Below are positions 15,534 to 24,138 of a DNA stretch of 64,000 nucleotides, piece by piece. The notes beneath the pieces were generated by a model. That model did no database searches. It saw only the letters and a list, made by a program, of their open reading frames with translations, and was not told where the DNA came from. The position numbers were made by a program, and so were the translations under genes. Source of the stretch: an uncultured Roseicyclus sp. (GTDB lineage Bacteria > Pseudomonadota > Alphaproteobacteria > Rhodobacterales > Rhodobacteraceae); contig CANLLF010000002.1 of the NCBI GenBank assembly GCA_947491935.1, positions 372,001 through 436,000 on the forward strand. Reading direction: 5' to 3'. Each line of letters starts with the position of its first letter. Position 1 is the first letter of the stretch.

Positions 15534-17318
15534 ATGATCGATCTACCACTCACCCAAGCCGGAGAGGGCATCCTCGCCCTCGCGATCCTGCTGATCATGT
15601 TCGGCCTGTTCCTGTGGGAGCGCTGGCCGACGGAGGTCGTCGCCATCGGCGGCTGCGCGGTGCTGCTGATCCTCGGCCTTCTGCCCTATGACGACGCGAT
15701 TGACGTCCTGTCGAACCCCGCGCCCTGGACCATCGCGGCGATGTTCATCGTGATGGGCGCGCTGGTGCGCACCGGCTCGCTCGACCGGCTGACCAAATTC
15801 GCCGAAGCCAATGCCAAGGCCCGCCCGGCCCTGGCCGTCGCCTCGCTTCTGGCCTTCGTGGCCGTGGCCTCGGCCTTCATGAACAACACGCCCATCGTCG
15901 TCATCATGATCCCGGTCTTCGTGCAGATCGCCGGTATCCTGGGGCAGGCCCCGTCGAAATTCCTCATCCCGCTCAGCTATGCCGCGATCATGGGCGGCAC
16001 GCTCACGCTGATCGGCACCTCCACCAACCTGCTGGTCGATGGCGTCGCCCGCGCGCAGGGGTTGGAGCCGTTTACCATCTTCGAGGTCACACCCATCGGC
16101 CTCGTTGTCGTGGCCTGGGGGATGATCTATCTGCTCCTCTTCGGCCGTCGCCTGTTGCCCGAGCGATCGTCCATGGCGGCCCTTCTGGGCGGCAACCGCG
16201 CCAAGCCGAAATTCTTCACCGAGGTCGCCATCCCCGAAGGCTCCGCCCTGATCGGGCAGGAGGCGCAGGCGGTGGATCTGTTCAAACGCGGCGGCGTACG
16301 CCTGATCGACGTGCTGCGCGGCGATGCCTCGCTCCGGCGAGAAATGACCGGTGTTGTGCTGGAGGAGGGGGACCGGATCGTCCTGCGAACCGACATGACC
16401 GAAGTGCTCGGGCTCCAGCAATCCAAGGAGCTTCGGACCGTCGACAAGCTCAGCTCCGTCGCCACGGCGACGGTGGAGGTGCTGATCACCCCTGGCTGTC
16501 GGATGATCGGGCGCTCGCTGGGTAATCTACGTCTGCGACGGCGGTACGGTGTCTACCCGCTGGCGGTGCACCGGCGGAACCAGAATATCGGTCAGAAGCT
16601 CGACGATCTGGTCGTGCGCGTGGGCGACACTCTTCTGCTGGAAGGCGCTCCGGCCGATATCCAGCGGCTGGCCGCCGATATGGATCTGGTCGACGTCGCC
16701 CGCCCGTCCGAACGCGCCTACCGCCGCGCGAAATCCCCCATCGCGATTGCCGCGATGGCAGGCATCGTGGTGCTGGCCGCGTTTAACATCGCGCCGATCC
16801 TGGCGCTGGCTGTCGTCGCCGTGGCCATTGTCCTGCTCACGGGCTGCATCGATGCCGAAGAGGCGTTCGGGTTTGTCGAGGGTCGGCTTCTGGCGCTGAT
16901 CTTCGCCATGCTCGCGGTGGGCGCAGCTTTGCAACATACCGGCGCGATTGCCCTGATCGTCGACAGTATCGCGCCCGCGTTGGAGGGGATGCCGAACTGG
17001 GTCCTGCTCTTTGCGGTCTACTACATCACCACGATCCTGACGGAGCTGGTCTCCAACAACGCCATCGCGGTCATCATGGCGCCCATCGCCATTGCGTTGG
17101 CCGCGGCCACAGGCGTCGATCCGCGACCCCTCGTGATTGCCGTGATGATCGCGGCCTCGGCCTGCTTCGCCACGCCCATCGGCTACCAGACCAACATGCT
17201 GGTCTACGGCCCCGGCGGTTACGCCTTCACCGACTTCCTGCGCGTTGGCGTGCCCCTGAACCTGAGCCTCGGGGTCGTGGTCTGCCTGACGATCCCCCTG
17301 ATCTGGCCGCTGACCTGA
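15534..17318 (+). CDS. SLC13-type permease with two RCK_C (TrkA-C) domains
   Basis: A 594-residue inner-membrane transporter. The two halves carry the ion-transporter motifs SAFMNNTPIVVIMIP with GTSTNLLVDG, and SNNAIAVIMAP with ATPIGYQTNMLVYGPGGY. Two TrkA-C regulatory domains lie in the central loop (about residues 210-385), as in the sulfate/dicarboxylate branch. Substrate is not determinable. The ATG at 15534 is chosen; 46 upstream in-frame codons look non-coding. A second permease of the same type lies tail to tail at 18.1-19.9 kb. Confidence 0.9.
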   Translation: MIDLPLTQAGEGILALAILLIMFGLFLWERWPTEVVAIGGCAVLLILGLLPYDDAIDVLSNPAPWTIAAMFIVMGALVRTGSLDRLTKFAEANAKARPALAVASLLAFVAVASAFMNNTPIVVIMIPVFVQIAGILGQAPSKFLIPLSYAAIMGGTLTLIGTSTNLLVDGVARAQGLEPFTIFEVTPIGLVVVAWGMIYLLLFGRRLLPERSSMAALLGGNRAKPKFFTEVAIPEGSALIGQEAQAVDLFKRGGVRLIDVLRGDASLRREMTGVVLEEGDRIVLRTDMTEVLGLQQSKELRTVDKLSSVATATVEVLITPGCRMIGRSLGNLRLRRRYGVYPLAVHRRNQNIGQKLDDLVVRVGDTLLLEGAPADIQRLAADMDLVDVARPSERAYRRAKSPIAIAAMAGIVVLAAFNIAPILALAVVAVAIVLLTGCIDAEEAFGFVEGRLLALIFAMLAVGAALQHTGAIALIVDSIAPALEGMPNWVLLFAVYYITTILTELVSNNAIAVIMAPIAIALAAATGVDPRPLVIAVMIAASACFATPIGYQTNMLVYGPGGYAFTDFLRVGVPLNLSLGVVVCLTIPLIWPLT

Positions 17319-17358
17319 CGGGCGGCGGTGCCTGACATTTGCAACAAAGGAACATCCC

Positions 17359-17730
17359 ATGCGCGCTCTGAACGTCCTTTTGCTTCCCCTTGCGGGTCTC
17401 GCCCTGGCCGGATGCGTCGGCACACCGCCAAGCCCGCAAAGCGTCGATGTCTCCGAAACCGCGATCGAGGTGGCCATGTCCGACCGATCCACCTGCATTG
17501 GCACCGCGCCAAATCCGGGCGTGAGCTGGTCCGGCGTCCTGTCCGGCTGCAGCAGCCCCTATCCCTATCGCGTGATCTTCGATACGCGGACCAATCCGCT
17601 CCGCGAGGGGCTGGATGTGGTCTTCGATGCCGTCGGGCTGGACCTCGCGCCGGTTGCCACCGTCGAGATCGATGGGCCGGCGGGCAATACCTGGACCTTC
17701 ACCTCCCCGCCACCCGACCCCGACGATTGA
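17359..17730 (+). CDS. small lipoprotein
   Basis: A 123-residue protein with a lipoprotein signal peptide (MRALNVLLLPLAGLALAGC; lipobox LAGC, Cys19). The body is proline-rich with Cys47 and Cys64 that could form a disulfide, and an acidic end. AAAGGA precedes the ATG. The family was not recognised. It may be co-transcribed with the SLC13 permease 40 bases upstream. Confidence 0.8.
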   Translation: MRALNVLLLPLAGLALAGCVGTPPSPQSVDVSETAIEVAMSDRSTCIGTAPNPGVSWSGVLSGCSSPYPYRVIFDTRTNPLREGLDVVFDAVGLDLAPVATVEIDGPAGNTWTFTSPPPDPDD

Positions 17731-17877
17731 GCCCGCGCCGCGCACCGGGGAAAGGAACACCCGGGCTGGCCTCAGCCATTCCTCCCGGGTGCCCTTCCAC
17801 TGGTGCGGTCATCGGCTCCCCAGCCTGTACCGCGGGGAGAGGCTCGCGCGATTCTGGTTAGCAATTCGTAAAGGGCC

Positions 17878-17900
17878 CCTTCCACTGGTTCCAAATACCC
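17878..17900 (-). repeat. copy A of 23-base intergenic repeat
   Basis: In reverse complement the copy reads GGGTATTTGGAACCAGTGG plus AAGG. It matches 21 of 23 positions of the copy at 18054-18076, in the opposite orientation. Confidence 0.65.
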
Positions 17901-18053
17901 GCGCCGCAGGCATCTTTCCTCCTATGCGCGCGGCAGGCCGAAACGCGCCGCGTCGCGCCCCCTGCGGGAGCCCTCCGCGACCCGTGTTGCCACGGACGCG
18001 GTGCGAGTGCTCCGCGGATGTTTGTCCGGGTCTATCGGTGGCTGATGGGGTGT

Positions 18054-18076
18054 GGGTATTTGGGACCAATGGAAGG
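18054..18076 (+). repeat. copy B of 23-base intergenic repeat
   Basis: GGGTATTTGGGACCAATGG plus AAGG ends one base before the stop codon of the minus-strand permease, so in the gene's own direction it is the first sequence after the stop. Confidence 0.65.
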
Positions 18077-18077
18077 A

Positions 18078-19853
18078 TCAGAGGGGCCAGACGACGAGGA
18101 TCGTGGGGATCGAGACGGCGATCACGATGATCTCGAGCGGCAGGCCCATGCGCCAGTAATCGCCGAAGCGGTAGCCGCCGGGCCCGAGGATCAGGGTGTT
18201 GTTCTTGTGGCCGATGGGCGTGAGGAAGGCGGCGGAGGCGGCAACGGCGACGGCCATCAGGAACGGGTCGGGGGAGACGCCGAGCGATTGGGCCATGGTG
18301 ATGCCGACCGGCGCGGCCACGATGGCCGTGGCGGTGTTATTGAGGACGTCTGACATCGTCATCGTCACCACCATCAGGACCGTCAGGATCGCCCAGGGCG
18401 GCAGCCCGCCGGTGAGGTCCACGAGGGTTCCGGCGATCAGTTCGGTGCCGCCGGAGGTCTCAAGCGCCGCACCAAGCGGGATCATCGAGCCCAGCAGCAC
18501 CACGACCGGCCATTCGATATGGTCGTAGATCTCGGCCAGGGGCAGGATCTTCAGGAGCACGTAGCCCACCGCCACGATCCCCAGCGCAATCGGCAGGTAG
18601 ATGATGCCGAGCGAGGCGGCGATCACGGCCACGGCGAACAGGCCGATCGCGGCCCAGGTCTTGCTGTTGTTGGTCACCGTCAGGCCCCGATCGGCCAGGG
18701 TCAGCCCGCCGAGCCAACTCACGACATCGTCAGAGCGGTCCGACGGGGCGAGGAGGAGCAGAATATCGCCCGGCTGCACCACCGTCTTGCGCAGGCGTTT
18801 GGTGATCCGCGTGCCCTTGCGCGCGATCCCCATCAGCGTGGTCCGCTGCCGCCAGGCGAGGCCGACGCTTTCGGCTGTCTTGCCTGCGATCCGCGCGCCC
18901 TCTGGCACCACCATCTCGATAAAGCTGACCCCATCGCCCACTGCGTCCGAGGTAGCATTGCCGGCTTCCGCCGTCTCCAGGTTCTGGCCGACGCGGAATT
19001 CGTCCAGCGCCTCCGGGGCGGCTTCCAGCACCAGCACGTCCCCGTCGCGGAGCGTCAGGTTGCGGCCGGTGCCGAAGCGCCGCTTGCCGTCGCGCATGAT
19101 CCCAAGAAGGCCCACATCGGCCTCCGCCGCCGGTCCCTCCAGATCGCGCAGGCGGGTTCCGGCCAGCTTACTGCCCTCGGGCAGGCGCAGCTCCGCGATA
19201 TAAGGCGCCAGTTCGGCCAGCTGGTCACCGCCCACGCCGCTGTCGCGGTTCGGGATCAGGCGCCAGCCGATCAGCGCCACGAAGATCAGGCCCGCGATCG
19301 CCGCGACACCGCCCACGGGGGCGAAATCGAACATGCGGAACGGCTCCCCCAGGCTGTCCTGGCGAATCGTGGCGATGATGATGTTGGGCGGCGTCCCGAT
19401 CAGCGTGGCCATACCGCCCAGGATCGTCGCGAAGCTCAGCGGCATCAACGACACGCCGGGGCTGCGTCCGGCCTTGCGCGCCGTCGCGATATCCACCGGC
19501 ATCAGGAGCGCCAGCGCGGCCACGTTGTTCATGAAGGCTGACAGCACACCGCCGATCCCGCCCATGATGGCGATATGCGCTCCCAGGCCGCGCGAGGCAT
19601 CCACCAGCGTGCGCGTGATCAGGAAGACCGCGCCCGAGCGCACCAGCCCCGCCGACACCACCAGCACCAGCGCCACCACCAGCGTGGCCGGATGCCCAAA
19701 GCCCGCAAACGCGTCGGAGGCGGGCACGACGCCCAGAACCGCGCCCGCCATCAGGGCGCTGAACGCGACAAGGTCGTAGCGGAACCGCCCCCAGAGCAGC
19801 AGGCCGAAAACGATGCCGAAAAGCGAAAACAGGATGATCTGGTCTTGCGTCAT
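18078..19853 (-). CDS. SLC13-type permease with two RCK_C (TrkA-C) domains
   Basis: A 591-residue inner-membrane transporter of the same build as the one at 15.5-17.3 kb. The motifs are SAFMNNVAALALLMPVD with GTPPNIIIATIR, two TrkA-C domains (about residues 210-385), then SDVLNNTATAIVAAPVG and LTPIGHKNNTLILGPGGY. The N-P/N-N replacements in the pore motifs differ from its neighbour, so the two may not share a substrate. It is convergent with the lipoprotein gene. Confidence 0.9.
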   Translation of the reverse strand: MTQDQIILFSLFGIVFGLLLWGRFRYDLVAFSALMAGAVLGVVPASDAFAGFGHPATLVVALVLVVSAGLVRSGAVFLITRTLVDASRGLGAHIAIMGGIGGVLSAFMNNVAALALLMPVDIATARKAGRSPGVSLMPLSFATILGGMATLIGTPPNIIIATIRQDSLGEPFRMFDFAPVGGVAAIAGLIFVALIGWRLIPNRDSGVGGDQLAELAPYIAELRLPEGSKLAGTRLRDLEGPAAEADVGLLGIMRDGKRRFGTGRNLTLRDGDVLVLEAAPEALDEFRVGQNLETAEAGNATSDAVGDGVSFIEMVVPEGARIAGKTAESVGLAWRQRTTLMGIARKGTRITKRLRKTVVQPGDILLLLAPSDRSDDVVSWLGGLTLADRGLTVTNNSKTWAAIGLFAVAVIAASLGIIYLPIALGIVAVGYVLLKILPLAEIYDHIEWPVVVLLGSMIPLGAALETSGGTELIAGTLVDLTGGLPPWAILTVLMVVTMTMSDVLNNTATAIVAAPVGITMAQSLGVSPDPFLMAVAVAASAAFLTPIGHKNNTLILGPGGYRFGDYWRMGLPLEIIVIAVSIPTILVVWPL

Positions 19854-19959
19854 GGCGCGACCCTAACGTGGGGCGGGCAGGGCCGGTAGCGTCGATTTTC
19901 ACGGCGACGGAATGCCGTCCCCGATCCGTGTTATACTGCAGAACGAACCGGAGAGGACC

Positions 19960-20028
19960 ATGATGAAATTGTCCCTGATCGTGATCGCGGGTGTGCTGAG
20001 CCTGTCGACGCTGCCGTTTTTCGGGTAG
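19960..20028 (+). CDS. possible 22-residue hydrophobic peptide
   Basis: ATG at 19960 follows GGAGAGG at ideal spacing and encodes a single hydrophobic helix (MMKLSLIVIAGVLSLSTLPF plus FG) before TAG. TATACT at 19932-19937 could be a -10 element, though no good -35 is present. It could be a membrane micropeptide, a truncated signal peptide or chance. Confidence 0.35.
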   Translation: MMKLSLIVIAGVLSLSTLPFFG

Positions 20029-20183
20029 CGGCACCGGCCGATCTCACGGGGGCGTGACGGGGTCTCACGCGCCTGTGTTCCAAAGGTAAGGACAGCCTCC
20101 ATGCCGTTGCTGGCGGGGCTGCGCCATAGTCAGGGCATACACGAAAACCAACCCCGGCAACCCCATCTGAAGGACCTCCGCCC

Positions 20184-20306
20184 ATGACCCGCAAGACCGT
20201 ATTCACATTCACCCTCGCCCTCTCCGCCGCGCTGATCGGCACCATGGTTCTGGGCACCGGCGAGGCGATGGCCGATTGCTACTGGCCGGTCTACCGCAGC
20301 TGGTAA
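20184..20306 (+). CDS. 40-residue precursor of a tiny secreted peptide
   Basis: GAAGGA lies 11 bases before an ATG opening a 40-codon frame. Residues 1-30 form a textbook Sec signal peptide ending GEAMA, so predicted cleavage leaves only DCYWPVYRSW. That mature part has three Tyr/Trp-type aromatics plus a single cysteine. A strong terminator begins 28 bases after the stop. The frame is too short for ordinary ORF lists. The function is unknown; the terminator and signal peptide argue that it is expressed. Confidence 0.65.
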   Translation: MTRKTVFTFTLALSAALIGTMVLGTGEAMADCYWPVYRSW

Positions 20307-20334
20307 GCCCCTCCCCAAATCCCCTTCAACGCAC

Positions 20335-20366
20335 GCGCGGGCCGTCCCCTCCGGCCCGCGCTTTTT
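20335..20366 (+). terminator. intrinsic terminator after the 40-codon gene
   Basis: GCGCGGGCCG (20335-20344) pairs perfectly with CGGCCCGCGC (20352-20361) across a 7-base loop and is followed by TTTTTG. Confidence 0.9.
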
Positions 20367-20408
20367 GTTGGGTTCGCGCGGCGCGGCCGGTTGCTCTATC
20401 CTGGGTTC

Positions 20409-20738
20409 ATGTCGGATGATCTGCTCACCCGTTTCAAAACCGTGGCCGAGGCCCATGACGGCATTCGGGTGAAGGGCAAGAAGATGCCCTACACCGCGAT
20501 CAACGGGAACATGTTTGCGTTTCTATCACCCGAGGGCGAGCTGTGTTTGCGGTTTGGCGAGGCGCGGCGGGCTGAGCTTGCGGCGCATCATGATGTCGGG
20601 CCGGTGCTGCAATACGGAGCGGTCATGCGGGGCTATGTGGCGATCCCGGTTGCGGACGACGCTGATCTGGCCCCGCTATTTGACGAGAGCCTCGCTTTCG
20701 CGCAGACCCTCAAGCCCAAACCCACAAAAAAGGCCTAA
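20409..20738 (+). CDS. TfoX/Sxy N-terminal domain-like protein
   Basis: A 109-residue soluble protein. MSDDLLTRFKTVAEAHDGIR followed by GKKMPYTAINGNMFAFL and the LCLRFGEARRAEL segment resembles the TfoX N-terminal domain or the related MmcQ/YjbR fold. TfoX in gamma-proteobacteria activates competence; single-domain versions in other bacteria are uncharacterised. The end overlaps convergently with bchJ by four bases. Confidence 0.65.
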   Translation: MSDDLLTRFKTVAEAHDGIRVKGKKMPYTAINGNMFAFLSPEGELCLRFGEARRAELAAHHDVGPVLQYGAVMRGYVAIPVADDADLAPLFDESLAFAQTLKPKPTKKA

Positions 20739-21331
20739 CGCCAGTTGATCTCGAACCGGCAGGACGAGACACCTTGGGCGCCGCAGCGGATTTCACTTGC
20801 CTGCGCGCGCCGGTGCACAAGGCTTGAATAGAGCCGTTCGAACACCGCCGCATGCCAGTGGCAGAGCGGCCTGTCCGACGTCTCACCCCGCACAAACGGG
20901 TTGTCGCGGATCTCGAACGTGGTTGGATGCCCGGCCTCAGCCGTGACCGTGCCCGAGCCGCAAAACGTCCAGGCATGGGACAGGATCGCCCTGCTCAGGA
21001 TCCGCGTGGAGAGGCCAGCGGGCAGGGTGCGCAGCAGGGCCTGCGCGGTGCGGGGAATGCGATGCGCCAAGATGTAGTCACCGACTGCCAGCCCCGCCGC
21101 GCGGGCCATGGGCCGAGCCGTGTCGGGAAATCGCGCCCGCATCGCCTGGTGGATGGCGGCGACCGGGCCTTCCTCGATCATCTCAGAGCCGTCCGGCACG
21201 TCCACCACGCCGTTTTCCAGAAACAGCGCCCGCCGCGCCGCAACGCCATGGGTGGCGTCGAGGATGGGGGCCAGCTGGATCAGCGCATTGGGGCCAATGC
21301 GCGCCTGCCGGGCCCCGGCGCCGTCAGCCAT
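20735..21331 (-). CDS. bchJ: bacteriochlorophyll biosynthesis protein BchJ (V4R domain)
   Basis: A 198-residue protein of the BchJ family, historically called 4-vinyl reductase. The current view is that BchJ helps the pathway, possibly by carrying intermediates, rather than being the main reductase. The C-terminal V4R domain includes [20 protein letters not shown] followed by [12 protein letters not shown]. Its start overlaps the bchE stop by eight bases (ATGGCTGA), so the two are translationally coupled. Confidence 0.88.
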   Translation of the reverse strand: MADGAGARQARIGPNALIQLAPILDATHGVAARRALFLENGVVDVPDGSEMIEEGPVAAIHQAMRARFPDTARPMARAAGLAVGDYILAHRIPRTAQALLRTLPAGLSTRILSRAILSHAWTFCGSGTVTAEAGHPTTFEIRDNPFVRGETSDRPLCHWHAAVFERLYSSLVHRRAQASEIRCGAQGVSSCRFEINWR

Positions 21332-23021
21332 CGGGCCGGGCGCCGACGGCGTCCATCTCGGCCTCGGTCATCTGGTCTTCACCGCCGCCGCAGGCCTTCA
21401 CCTCCGCCCCGTTCGGCATCTTGAACGACACGGATCGTTCGGCGGCGCGGTCCTTCATCTGGGCCTTCACCGCCTCCCGGCGCTCCGCGGCCCTTGCGGC
21501 GCGGTCGGCGGCGGCCTCCCAATCCTCCATCTGCGCCTCGGCGATCGTGCGGGTCTCGTCGAAATCGAACTGCACCTTGTCCTTGGTCTGCGGGCCCCAA
21601 TAGCCCGCCTTGCCGAGGTCATAGAAGGTGCGGCTGACACCGGCCTTCAGGAACGCCTTCAGGCATCCCAGCAGGTAGCGCCGCCGATAGCCCGTGCCGC
21701 GCCACGGATAATGGAACAGCGCCTTGCGCATGTAGAAGCGGCGGTAATTCTTCATCACGCCGTCCAGCAACTCGCCCCGCGTCATCGCCTCCGGCTTCAT
21801 GATCGGCGTCACGAAATTGTATTTCGAGAAGTCGTAGATCTCGACCTGGTCCTTCAGCTCCTGGAACAAAGGCGTGAAGGGCCAGGGCGTGTACATGGAC
21901 CAATTGGCCAGATCGGGCTGCCAGTCCCACGCCATCTGGAAGGTCTCTTCCAGCGTCTCCTCGGTCTCGTTGTCGAGGCCCACGATGAACTGCGCCTCGG
22001 TGAAGATATCGGCCTCCCGCAGCAGGCGGATCGCCTCCTTGTTCTCCTCGACCTTGGTTTCCTTGTTGAACTGGTCGAGCTTCATCTGCGCCGCCGCCTC
22101 GGTGCCCAGGCTCACATGCACCAACCCCGCCTTGCGGTAGAATTTCAGCAAATCCTTATCGCGGTAGATGTCGGTGACCCGCGTGTTGATCCCCCATTGC
22201 ACGCGCCGGGGCAGGTCGCGACGGATCAGCTCCTCGCAAAAGGCCAAGAATTTCTTCTTGTTGATGGTCGGTTCCTCGTCGGCAAGGATGAAGAAGCCGA
22301 CGCCGTGATTGTCTACAAGATCCTCGATCTCATCGACCACGCGGATCGGGTCCCGTACGCGGTAATCGCGCCAGAATTTCCATTGTGAGCAGAACGAGCA
22401 CGTGAACGGGCAGCCCCGCGCCAGGTTCGGGATCGCCACCTTCTTGTTCAGCGGGATGTAGATGTACTTGTCCCATTCCAGAAGCGACCAATCGGGGTTG
22501 ATGCTGTCGAGATCCTTCACCGTCGCGGCGGCTTGCGTGGCGACGATCTGATCCCCTTCGCGGAAGGCCAGCCCCTTGATCGTCTTGCGGTCGGCGGGCC
22601 AGCGCCCGGCATGGATCGACTCGATGAGGTTGAGGAAAATCTCCTCCCCCTCGCCGCGCACGATCACGTCGATCCAGGGCGCCTCGCTCAGCACCTGCTT
22701 GTACATGAACGTGGCATGGACCCCGCCCAACACCCGCACCGCGCGGGGCACGACATCCTGCGCAATCTTCAGGACCTCCTCGGCCTTGTAGATCGACGGC
22801 GTAATCGCGGTGCAGCCCACAACGTCCGGGTCCAGTTCGCGCAACCGGCGGGCCAGCGTCTCGTCTTCCAGATGGTTGGTCATCGCATCCAGAAACGTCA
22901 CATCCGTATATCCCGCATCGCGCAGGTGCCCGGCCAGATAGGCAACCCAGGCCGGCGGCCAGTTCCCGGCAATCTCGGCGCCGCCGGAGTGATAATTCGG
23001 GTGGATAAGGACGATTTTCAT
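21324..23021 (-). CDS. bchE: anaerobic Mg-protoporphyrin IX monomethyl ester cyclase
   Basis: BchE is a cobalamin-dependent radical SAM enzyme that forms the isocyclic ring of bacteriochlorophyll without oxygen. The 565-residue product has an N-terminal B12-binding domain (starting [25 protein letters not shown] near residue 100). The radical SAM cluster ligands follow in [20 protein letters not shown] (CxxxCxxC near residue 205). FNR- and PpsR-type sites lie just upstream. bchJ follows with an 8-base overlap. No other photosynthesis gene is in the window, so this pair stands away from the main cluster. Confidence 0.96.
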   Translation of the reverse strand: MKIVLIHPNYHSGGAEIAGNWPPAWVAYLAGHLRDAGYTDVTFLDAMTNHLEDETLARRLRELDPDVVGCTAITPSIYKAEEVLKIAQDVVPRAVRVLGGVHATFMYKQVLSEAPWIDVIVRGEGEEIFLNLIESIHAGRWPADRKTIKGLAFREGDQIVATQAAATVKDLDSINPDWSLLEWDKYIYIPLNKKVAIPNLARGCPFTCSFCSQWKFWRDYRVRDPIRVVDEIEDLVDNHGVGFFILADEEPTINKKKFLAFCEELIRRDLPRRVQWGINTRVTDIYRDKDLLKFYRKAGLVHVSLGTEAAAQMKLDQFNKETKVEENKEAIRLLREADIFTEAQFIVGLDNETEETLEETFQMAWDWQPDLANWSMYTPWPFTPLFQELKDQVEIYDFSKYNFVTPIMKPEAMTRGELLDGVMKNYRRFYMRKALFHYPWRGTGYRRRYLLGCLKAFLKAGVSRTFYDLGKAGYWGPQTKDKVQFDFDETRTIAEAQMEDWEAAADRAARAAERREAVKAQMKDRAAERSVSFKMPNGAEVKACGGGEDQMTEAEMDAVGARPDG

Positions 23022-23040
23022 GGCGGCATGACTCCCTGAC

Positions 23041-23058
23041 TGTCACGTCAAGTTTACA
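23041..23058 (-). promoter_or_regulatory. PpsR/CrtJ-type operator in front of bchE
   Basis: TGTCACGTCAAGTTTACA is a perfect TGT-N12-ACA site, the recognition pattern of PpsR/CrtJ, the aerobic repressor of photosynthesis genes. It lies 20-37 bases before the bchE ATG and would overlap the -10 region and start point set by the upstream FNR box. Confidence 0.75.
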
Positions 23059-23077
23059 CATCACCTGAAAATACGGT

Positions 23078-23091
23078 TTGACTCAGATCAA
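23078..23091 (-). promoter_or_regulatory. FNR (FnrL) box in front of bchE
   Basis: On the bchE strand the site reads TTGAT-CTGA-GTCAA, matching the FNR consensus TTGAY-N4-RTCAA. If it activates at -41.5, transcription would begin near 23043, inside the PpsR site. FnrL control of bchE is known in Rhodobacter. Confidence 0.75.
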
Positions 23092-23230
23092 GCGGAATTC
23101 GGACCCGCGGCACCCGGACGCCTCATGGAAACCGGCCCCCCTCCCGGCCGACACCGCCCCGCGTCTTGTCGCCCCGGGGCACAATCCGTATACACCGGCA
23201 AAACCCGCCACAACAGACCGGGAGGCGCGC

Positions 23231-24001
23231 ATGGCCGGCCATTCAAAATGGGCAAATATCCAGCACCGCAAGGGGCGGCAGGACAAGCTGCGCTCCAAGC
23301 TGTTTTCCAAACTTGCCAAGGAAATCACTGTGGCCGCCAAGATGGGCGACCCCGACCCCGACAAGAACCCCCGCCTGCGCCTTGCGGTGAAGGAGGCGAA
23401 GTCAAACTCGGTGCCCAAAGACGTGATCGACCGCGCGATCAACAAGGCCACCGGCGGCGATGCCGAGAATTACGACGAGATCCGCTATGAGGGCTACGGC
23501 CCCAACGGCGTGGCGGTGATTGTCGAGGCGATGACCGACAACAAGAACCGCACCGCGTCGACCGTGCGCTCCACCTTCTCCAAGAATGGCGGAAATCTCG
23601 GTGAAACCGGCTCCGTCGGCTTCATGTTCGAGCGCAAGGGGCAGGTGACCTATCCGCTCTCCGCCGGTGACGCCGACACGATCATGATGGCCGCGATCGA
23701 GGCCGGCGCCGAAGATGTGGAGACCAACGAGGGCGACGGCGACGAAGATCCCGGCGGCCACCTGATCTGGTGTGCGGATACCGACCTGAACGACGTCTCC
23801 AACGCCCTGGAAGCAGAGCTTGGCGAAAGCGAATCCACCAAGCTCGTCTGGCGCCCGACCACCACCACCGAACTGGATCTGGAAAACGCGCAGAAGCTGA
23901 TGAAGCTCATCGAAGCGCTGGAAGATGACGACGACATCCAGACCGTCACCGCGAATTTCGAAATCTCCGACGAGGTGATGGCGCAGCTGGGCGCGGAGTA
24001 G
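23231..24001 (+). CDS. yebC: YebC/PmpR-family regulatory or translation protein
   Basis: A 256-residue member of the TACO1/YebC family, starting [18 protein letters not shown]. Members act as DNA-binding regulators or, as shown more recently, as ribosome-associated factors that ease stalling at proline stretches. The three-domain pattern is complete, ending in an acidic [21 protein letters not shown] precedes the ATG at 23231. The frame is open upstream to 23078, which overlaps the bchE control region and is not used. Confidence 0.95.
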   Translation: MAGHSKWANIQHRKGRQDKLRSKLFSKLAKEITVAAKMGDPDPDKNPRLRLAVKEAKSNSVPKDVIDRAINKATGGDAENYDEIRYEGYGPNGVAVIVEAMTDNKNRTASTVRSTFSKNGGNLGETGSVGFMFERKGQVTYPLSAGDADTIMMAAIEAGAEDVETNEGDGDEDPGGHLIWCADTDLNDVSNALEAELGESESTKLVWRPTTTTELDLENAQKLMKLIEALEDDDDIQTVTANFEISDEVMAQLGAE

Positions 24002-24138
24002 GGGGGTATCTGTTGGGGCGGTCGAATGGTCTCACCGCCAACCCCACCGCCTGCTCCACGCGATTATTCGTTTGCCGCCAAAATCGCGCCACATCCCCGT
24101 GCCACGCTTACGCCTGACACGCAGACACGGGGATCACC

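Larger units (their letters stand above)
17731..18077. other. 347-base convergent intergenic region with repeats
   Basis: This gap separates the lipoprotein gene from the oppositely oriented permease. It holds a hairpin of CACCCGGG and CCCGGGTG near 17757-17790, a partial repeat CCCTTCCACTGGT at 17792-17804, one full inverted copy of the 23-base repeat at 17878-17900 and one direct copy at 18054-18076. No gene was recognised. Confidence 0.5.
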
